Shown here one piece after another: positions 5,967 through 10,798 of a stretch of 13,062 nucleotides of DNA. Position 1 is the first letter of the stretch; each line of letters starts with the position of its first letter. The translations under genes were made by a program, and so were the position numbers. This DNA comes from CAYJWS01 sp964373925 (GTDB lineage Bacteria > Patescibacteriota > Patescibacteriia > Buchananbacterales > GWA2-38-13): contig CAYJWS010000034.1 of assembly GCA_964373925.1 (NCBI GenBank), forward strand, positions 1 through 13,062, in the 5' to 3' direction. The notes under the pieces were generated by a model. That model saw nothing but the letters and a program-made list of their open reading frames with translations. It ran no database searches and was not told the DNA's origin.

Positions 5967-6938
5967 TTATATTACAAGTCGTTTAAACTCCTCAACCATA
6001 GGCACTTGCTCGGATTCAAGCCCATACGCTTCTGCGGTATAGAGCGCTGTCCAATCAGCCAAAACAAGGGATGAAAATATTCTTTGAAACGCTGAATTGC
6101 CTTCAAAATCCAGCACTGTTACCGGAAGCTTCCGGTCCGCATAGAGTTTCTGTAATACTTCCATTCTTTTTTGAACTCTTGGATGGTCATGCGTATCGCG
6201 AAGCATTATAAAATGAAAAATTTTTGAAAGATGGCGCGACGCGTCTTTCGCGTCAAATCCCGTCATCTCGTTGTGATTGAGCTCGGGCAAACTATTATAA
6301 AACGCAGGGATCTTGCCGGTTTCATTGAATTTTATTTTCCAGTTATACGCGATGGATCTATTTTTTTGCGAGGCATAAATTACTGGAATGTGGTCTTTAA
6401 GCGTTTGCGCAAGCTCGCGTCCGCGCGGCTCCAGCACCTCCGCATTCAAAATTTTTAAGAGATACGAAACTTCTTTGAGGGCGTCCTCAAGCTTCATCGC
6501 CTTCATCATCGCCTTCATACTATATCCAAGCGCAGATCGAGGCTGAATGCCGGTATTGGGCATCTGAATATATGGCGTCTCGTTTTTTCTGGCAAGCTCA
6601 ATGAGCTTTCCGCCTACTGCCAAAGAAACTACCGACAATTTCTTTTCCATTGCTTCCAAGTACGCGCTTATTGTCTCTTCGGTATTCCCCGAATAGGAGC
6701 TTGCTATAACGAGCGCCTTCTTCCATCGCTCTTGTGTCAGGCTTGGCAGGCCGTAATTTCGGTGAATAACAATATCAATTTCTGGATACGCGACCTGAAG
6801 CAGATCTCCGGCAAGATGCGATCCTCCCATGCCGCACACAACAAATGTTTTATATTTCCTGCGTTTTTTGGGAGAATTCTCAACCTTCGGCTCAAAATCA
6901 AATTGTTTGTGAAAACTTTTTATGGCGTCGGACATCAT
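5967..6938 (-). CDS. Bifunctional phosphoglucose/phosphomannose isomerase
   Basis: 323 residues of the SIS-fold family first described in archaea, interconverting glucose-6-P, mannose-6-P and fructose-6-P. The first SIS domain shows VVCGMGGSHLAGD at 33-45 and the phosphate-binding SSYSGNTEET at 80-89. The second domain carries KFNETGKIP (E206) and LPELNHNEM (H222), which match the catalytic Glu and His of the Pyrobaculum enzyme. K319 in EEFKRLVI is the likely C-terminal catalytic Lys. There are two consecutive ATGs (6938 and 6935) with no ribosome binding site; either may be used. The leader is a degenerate GCTAATAAGCTAAC repeat. It supplies fructose-6-P to the transketolase/transaldolase genes upstream and accepts hexose from the glycosidase. 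Confidence 0.92.
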   Translation of the reverse strand: MMSDAIKSFHKQFDFEPKVENSPKKRRKYKTFVVCGMGGSHLAGDLLQVAYPEIDIVIHRNYGLPSLTQERWKKALVIASSYSGNTEETISAYLEAMEKKLSVVSLAVGGKLIELARKNETPYIQMPNTGIQPRSALGYSMKAMMKAMKLEDALKEVSYLLKILNAEVLEPRGRELAQTLKDHIPVIYASQKNRSIAYNWKIKFNETGKIPAFYNSLPELNHNEMTGFDAKDASRHLSKIFHFIMLRDTHDHPRVQKRMEVLQKLYADRKLPVTVLDFEGNSAFQRIFSSLVLADWTALYTAEAYGLESEQVPMVEEFKRLVI

Positions 6939-6984
6939 ATATTTAGGAAGTTAGCTTATTAGCTTGTTAGAAAACAAAAGTTTT

Positions 6985-7037
6985 TCCCTCGCCACTCTGG
7001 GCCACTCGGCCGTGAGCTCGGGCCGAATCGGGAGAGG
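6985..7037. repeat. 53-bp dispersed repeat, copy 1
   Basis: Starts TCCCTCGCCACTCTGGGCC and ends GGGCCGAATCGGGAGAGG, with internal TCGGCC/GGCCGA complementarity. It differs from the other two copies (7555-7607, 11003-11055) by one base (A for C at about position 10). It is followed by GAGAGGGGGGGGTCA, which overlaps the stop codon of DUF559 gene 2. Confidence 0.92.
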
Positions 7038-7064
7038 ATGTCCGAAGGACAGGAGAGGGGGGGG

Positions 7065-7406
7065 TCATTCTAAGCACTCCAAAATTTTTTCGTACACTCC
7101 TTCAATATTATCATCCATCTCATTGTTCCAAACCCTTAAAATCTTAAATCCTTCATTTTTCAAAAATTCATCTCTTGCTATATCTCTTTCTATTATACCA
7201 TTTTCATTATGTTGTCCGCCATCAAGCTCGATGATGAGTTTCTTTTCTATGCAACAGAAATCTACTATGTATTTGTCAATTTGATGCTGTCGACGAAATT
7301 TATGTCCTGACAAGTTTCGATTTTTTAATAAATTCCAAAGCTTCCTTTCATGAAGAGTGCCGATCTTTCTTAGTGTACGAGCCAGTTCAATATTTGGACG
7401 CTTCAT
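7065..7406 (-). CDS. DUF559 / Vsr-like nuclease gene 2, intact
   Basis: 113 residues, full length for the DUF559 family (PF04480). KFRRQHQIDKYIVDF carries D49, LIIELDGGQH carries E60, D62 and H66, and the C-terminal NIEGVYEKILECL helix is present. These are the PD-(D/E)XK-type catalytic positions shared with Vsr mismatch endonucleases, so a DNA nuclease is expected, but the biological role is unknown. The ATG is preceded by GGGGGAGG with eight bases spacing, part of the flanking palindromic repeat. The stop TGA overlaps a TGACCCCCCC repeat end. It shares the core and arrangement of gene 1 but is a clearly different sequence, so it is not a recent duplicate. Confidence 0.87.
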   Translation of the reverse strand: MKRPNIELARTLRKIGTLHERKLWNLLKNRNLSGHKFRRQHQIDKYIVDFCCIEKKLIIELDGGQHNENGIIERDIARDEFLKNEGFKILRVWNNEMDDNIEGVYEKILECLE

Positions 7407-7409
7407 AGC

Positions 7410-7461
7410 TATAACCTCCCCCTCACATTAATCCTCTCCCCCATGGGAGAGGATTAATGTG
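7410..7461. repeat. Palindromic repeat upstream of DUF559 gene 2
   Basis: TAACCTCCCCCTC is followed by a perfect 17-bp inverted repeat, CACATTAATCCTCTCCC with GGGAGAGGATTAATGTG, separated by CCAT (7424-7461). Read toward the gene, the first part gives GAGGGGGAGGTTA, which is the ribosome binding site. It mirrors the GAGAGGGGGGGGTCA on the other side of the gene. Confidence 0.88.
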
Positions 7462-7554
7462 TGTTAATGTTTATCGCCACACCTTTTTTTGGGTAAAAAA
7501 ATATATTATCATCTGTCACTCTTATTCTTTGGTGAAAAAAATAGATAACTAGTC

Positions 7555-7621
7555 TCCCTCGCCCCTCTGGGCCACTCGGCCGTGAGCTCGGGCCGAATCG
7601 GGAGAGGGCTGGGGTGAGGGG
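7555..7621. repeat. 53-bp dispersed repeat, copy 2, with GGGGTGAGGGG end
   Basis: Identical over 53 bp (7555-7607) to the copy inside the transketolase gene, in the same orientation, and followed by GGGGTGAGGGG as in that element. It lies six bases beyond the stop of the cyclase gene. The rest of the gap 7462-7554 is AT-rich with no recognised feature. Confidence 0.92.
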
Positions 7622-7626
7622 AAATA

Positions 7627-8265
7627 CTATAACTTAATCTTATAGCTCACGCTCAACGGAACGAGCACCGCGCGCGCGGGCGAGCCGTCGAGTTTTTCAA
7701 ATTTTAGGGGTAAGCCTACAAAAAAATATTTTCCTGCCTTTACTTTATCAAGCTTCAATCCTTCAAAAATCACAATTCTTCTTTTGAGTAATTCCGTATG
7801 CGGACGATTATCCGCGCTTCCGCGTTTTTTTACTGACAGATAATCAATGCCAAAAAGCAATATGCCAATTTTTCCCAAATACACCGCCGCCGCCCCGTCC
7901 AAATACACATAGTCGCTAAAAAACCTATCAAATCCGCGCTTGGAATTTTTTGTTTTTACTATAATTCTCTCGCCTTTTTGAATTCTATATTTTATTAAGT
8001 CCTCTATTTTTATGCATTCCTTCACATACCCCAAGTCTAAAACCCTGCACGTTCCAACCATTTTTTCCAAATCCATTGCATCAACGCCCGAGCCAAAACG
8101 AAACACATGCCGAGGGGCATCAACGTGCGTCCCGGTATGCGATCCAATCAAAATCTCCGAGTGCTGCGAAGTTTTTCCTTTTACAGCCTTTATCTGCAAC
8201 TTCGGATTACCCGGATACACGGGGATTTTTGTGTGAAGTGGATGGGTAATATCGATAATGTTCAT
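7627..8265 (-). CDS. Cyclase / arylformamidase-like metal-dependent hydrolase
   Basis: 212 residues of the cyclase family (Pfam PF04199), which includes KynB kynurenine formamidase. The defining metal-binding motif HTGTHVDAPRH is complete at 43-53 (H43, H47, D49, H53). H156 in RPHTELL and E168 in IFEGL match the other conserved active-site positions. The opening IDITHPLHTKIPVYPGNP is typical. No other tryptophan-degradation gene is near, so formamidase activity is only one option; many members hydrolyse or isomerise other cyclic substrates. It follows the transaldolases in the same direction after about 75 bases. No ribosome binding site is seen before the ATG. Confidence 0.85.
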   Translation of the reverse strand: MNIIDITHPLHTKIPVYPGNPKLQIKAVKGKTSQHSEILIGSHTGTHVDAPRHVFRFGSGVDAMDLEKMVGTCRVLDLGYVKECIKIEDLIKYRIQKGERIIVKTKNSKRGFDRFFSDYVYLDGAAAVYLGKIGILLFGIDYLSVKKRGSADNRPHTELLKRRIVIFEGLKLDKVKAGKYFFVGLPLKFEKLDGSPARAVLVPLSVSYKIKL

Positions 8266-8283
8266 AAATAAAGCTTTAAGATA

Positions 8284-8334
8284 TAAGCTATAAGCCGTAA
8301 ATAATTTAAATTTTTTCTTACAGCTTATAGCTTA
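8284..8334. repeat. Inverted repeat TAAGCTATAAGC / GCTTATAGCTTA
   Basis: A perfect 12-bp inverted repeat separated by 27 bases lies between the first transaldolase and the cyclase gene. It is made of AAGCTATAAGC oligomers like the ones beside the isomerase start. There is no T-run, so an intrinsic terminator is unlikely. Confidence 0.8.
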
Positions 8335-8341
8335 CTGCTTA

Positions 8342-9202
8342 TTACTGAATCAAACTATTCCAATCCGCGCTGAATTTCTCAATTCCAATATCCGTGAGCT
8401 CGTGCTGGATATTGTATTCTTTCCACGATTTATTCAAATCAATTTCTTGGTATGGAATCGGCTTCAAGTTCTTTGCGTCATACAAATAATTTTGTGGAAT
8501 CTGCATTCCGCCCTCTTTCCACTCCTTTAAAAATTTTAAGGGGGTTGTGATAATATCCGAGCCAAGCGATAGCGCGTACAATAAGTGTTCAATGGCGCGA
8601 ACACTTGCCGTTAAAACCTCCACATGCCCGTCTCCCTGCTTATACATCTCAATAATATTTTTTGTCAAATCCATTCCATTCTCTCCTCTGTCATCTAATC
8701 GCCCGACAAAAGGTGAGATAAATACCTGCCCTTTTTTCGCGCCCCGCGTTGCCGCATATACCGCCGCGGCCTGCTCCTGTGTGAAGCACAGCGTCATATT
8801 CACGCGCATTTCAAGCTTTATCGCCATCTCGGCCGCCAAAAGCCCTTCATGGGTTATTGGAAACTTAATATGCGCGTTGGAAATCCAGTAAAACATCTCT
8901 TTTCCCTCGCCAATCATTGTAAATGCCTTGGATCTTTTATCGCTATACACCTCAATAGAAATAGAGCCTTGGGGAATATAGCTGGAAATCTGCTTTACTA
9001 CTTTTTTATAAAATTCATAAATTTCTTTTTTTGTAAACTTTTTTCCCTCGCCAATCATTTTTTGCGCTTCCGGATTTTTTGAAATCAAGGTCGGGTTGGT
9101 CGTCTGACCGTCAAGAAATCCAAGAATATGCAAAATCTCTTTTGTCTCATTCACATCCCCTCCGTCCAAAAACATTTTTGTCTTCAAATTTTGTGGTTTC
9201 AT
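8342..9202 (-). CDS. tal: Transaldolase, canonical copy
   Basis: 286 residues, between the short FSA-like (about 220) and the TalB-like (about 316) forms. It transfers dihydroxyacetone units between sugar phosphates. All expected active-site positions are present (TalB equivalents in brackets): D13 (D17), N36 in TTNPTLISK (N35), E84 (E96), Schiff-base K113 in IKFPIT (K132), N135 and T137 in VNMTL (N154, T156), and S163, F165 and R168 in ISPFVGR (S176, F178, R181). Phe at the F178 position favours transaldolase over aldolase activity. It lies downstream of a paralog in the same direction, separated by 186 bases, and has no clear ribosome binding site. Confidence 0.93.
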   Translation of the reverse strand: MKPQNLKTKMFLDGGDVNETKEILHILGFLDGQTTNPTLISKNPEAQKMIGEGKKFTKKEIYEFYKKVVKQISSYIPQGSISIEVYSDKRSKAFTMIGEGKEMFYWISNAHIKFPITHEGLLAAEMAIKLEMRVNMTLCFTQEQAAAVYAATRGAKKGQVFISPFVGRLDDRGENGMDLTKNIIEMYKQGDGHVEVLTASVRAIEHLLYALSLGSDIITTPLKFLKEWKEGGMQIPQNYLYDAKNLKPIPYQEIDLNKSWKEYNIQHELTDIGIEKFSADWNSLIQ

Positions 9203-9281
9203 TGATTTAAATATGAATAATAACTAGTATGTAATGTTTAATTTAATTAATAATTTTGATTTAAAATTACATCAACTATCT

Positions 9282-9321
9282 CATACTATCATTTTAGACG
9301 ATCGTCAAATTTGATAGTATG
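9282..9321. promoter_or_regulatory. 40-bp imperfect palindrome between the transaldolases
   Basis: Arms CATACTATCA...TGATAGTATG surround GACGATCGTC; 17 of 20 positions are symmetric. It lies upstream of the canonical copy and downstream of the divergent one. On the minus strand it is not followed by a T-run, so an operator or an RNA stem is more likely than a terminator. No other instance is seen in the window. Confidence 0.5.
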
Positions 9322-9388
9322 TTTTTTATAAACTTTTTGGCACACATTTGGCATATATTTTATTTAAACATTTATATATTACATTCTC

Positions 9389-10246
9389 CTATAAAAGCGT
9401 TCTCCATACAGAAAACGACTCCTGCGCGCTTATGTGCGTGAGTTCATGCGCAATGTCATACGCATCCCACGCCTGGTTCAAATCTATTTGCCGATACGCG
9501 ATCGGGCGCAAATCTTCCGAAATATAATTATAATTCTGGGATATTGGCATTCCTTTCTGTGCCCAAACCTTAAGTATTCTTAACGGAGAAGAAATACAGT
9601 CCGCTCCCAAAGAAATGCTATAGAGAAAATGATCTATGGTTCCGATATCCGTACTCAATACGCCAACATGCCCGTCGCCATTTTTATACATCTCTATAAT
9701 ATTTTTCACAAGATCCATGCCATTTGCCCCGCTGTAATCCAACCTCTCTATTCTTGGAGATATAAGCACCTGCCCTTTTTTTGCCCCAAGCGTTGCCGCG
9801 TACACCGCCGCCGCCTGTTCTTGGCTGAAACAATGATTCAAAGTAATGTCCATCCCCAGCTTGACCGCCTCTTGCGCGGCTGTCAGGCCCTCGCGGGTAA
9901 TGGGAAATTTTATTACCGCATTCTTAAACCATTGGCGCATATCTTTCGCTTGTGAGATCATCTCTTGCGCTTGCGTATTCTGATCGGAGTAAATATCAAG
10001 AGAAACTGGTTTGTCGGGAAGTATCGCCACAATCTCCGCAGTGTACTTTTTATACGATGAAAAAATTTCTTCTTTTGTAAATTTTTTCATGAAGTTAAGT
10101 CGCTCCTGTATCTCGCGGTTTTTTGAAATGAGTTTTATGTTCGTCGTCTGCCCGTCTAAAAATCCAAGCAAGTTAAGCGCATCTTTTGTGTCGCTCGCCT
10201 GTCCGCTATAGAGGACTATTTTCGTATTAAGATTTTCTGGGCGCAT
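9389..10246 (-). CDS. Transaldolase paralog with altered active site
   Basis: 285 residues that align without a gap to the canonical copy, with roughly half the positions identical. The lysine that forms the Schiff base is kept (K113 in IKFPIT), as are N36, S163 and R168. Substituted positions are D13 to Y, PT after N36 to IK, E84 to D, N135 to T, T137 to N and F165 to R (TalB equivalents D17, E96, N154, T156, F178). The surrounding fold residues are conserved and the reading frame is clean, so it is not decaying at random. It may be an aldolase with a new substrate or a regulatory pseudo-enzyme; ordinary transaldolase activity seems unlikely. A TATAAT eight bases before the ATG suggests a nearly leaderless mRNA. 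Confidence 0.85.
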   Translation of the reverse strand: MRPENLNTKIVLYSGQASDTKDALNLLGFLDGQTTNIKLISKNREIQERLNFMKKFTKEEIFSSYKKYTAEIVAILPDKPVSLDIYSDQNTQAQEMISQAKDMRQWFKNAVIKFPITREGLTAAQEAVKLGMDITLNHCFSQEQAAAVYAATLGAKKGQVLISPRIERLDYSGANGMDLVKNIIEMYKNGDGHVGVLSTDIGTIDHFLYSISLGADCISSPLRILKVWAQKGMPISQNYNYISEDLRPIAYRQIDLNQAWDAYDIAHELTHISAQESFSVWRTLL

Positions 10247-10248
10247 AT

Positions 10249-10262
10249 GTCGGAATTATAAA
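10249..10262 (-). promoter_or_regulatory. Possible -10 giving leaderless mRNA for the divergent transaldolase
   Basis: On the minus strand TATAAT is followed by TCCGACAT and then the ATG, so transcription would begin one or two bases before the start codon. No good -35 is seen, and the region is AT-rich enough for a chance match. Confidence 0.35.
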
Positions 10263-10321
10263 TTTTTAATTCTGAATTTTAAATGAATTTATAATTTTTA
10301 ATATCTTAAAATAAATTTTTA

Positions 10322-10624
10322 CTAACCAAATCTAATTTGAGAAAGAAAATATGCAAATATACCACCCCCAATTATAAGGGAGGTGATCATGCCCCAAAAA
10401 ATCCACCGACGACGTTTGAAAAAATGTATTAAAAAAATCAAAACAATAATAGGCGCTAAAACCAAAGGAATAAAAGGAGTATATATAGGAAGATACAACA
10501 ATATTCTTCCCACAATAAATATAAAAAAGATAATACCAAAAAAACCAATACAAAAATCAACAGCTTTTCTCGATGTCGGATTGTTTTGACTCTTATTAAT
10601 TACAGGAATATTACTTTCTTCCAT
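10322..10624 (-). CDS. Small three-helix membrane protein
   Basis: 100 residues, not recognised. A polar N-terminus (about 20 residues) is followed by three hydrophobic segments at roughly 22-45, 47-69 and 74-95. A KRRR cluster at 70-73 should place the loop between helices 2 and 3 on the cytoplasmic side. No enzymatic motif is visible. The ATG has no ribosome binding site. It sits between transketolase and the divergent transaldolase in the same direction. Its composition is very rich in Ile and Phe. A real but uncharacterised membrane protein is likely. Confidence 0.7.
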   Translation of the reverse strand: MEESNIPVINKSQNNPTSRKAVDFCIGFFGIIFFIFIVGRILLYLPIYTPFIPLVLAPIIVLIFLIHFFKRRRWIFWGMITSLIIGGGIFAYFLSQIRFG

Positions 10625-10727
10625 GTGAGATGAATTTAGTTTAAAATTTTTCGAGCGAATAAATTTTTATATCATTCTGAATTTATTTTACAATCCATAC
10701 TTGACTTACAAAGCAAATGGTATCTAG

Positions 10728-10748
10728 ATTCCGGATCAAGTCCGGAAT
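10728..10748. repeat. ATTCCGGA/TCCGGAAT palindrome
   Basis: ATTCCGGA and TCCGGAAT are separated by TCAAG and flanked by CTAG on the left and GACA on the right. This is the common 'CTAGATTCCGGATCAAGTCCGG' dispersed repeat, here after the transketolase stop. Between it and the stop codon lies a run of degenerate GATTAC/ATTAC oligomers (10757-10798). The gap 10625-10798 has no gene. Confidence 0.8.
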
Positions 10749-10798
10749 GACACGGATTGATTACTTTTTATTACTCATTACGGATTACCGATTACACA

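Noticed and set aside
9282..9321. Palindrome as an intrinsic terminator for the divergent transaldolase
   Set aside because: No T-run follows on the minus strand; the T-run is on the plus strand, where no gene needs it.
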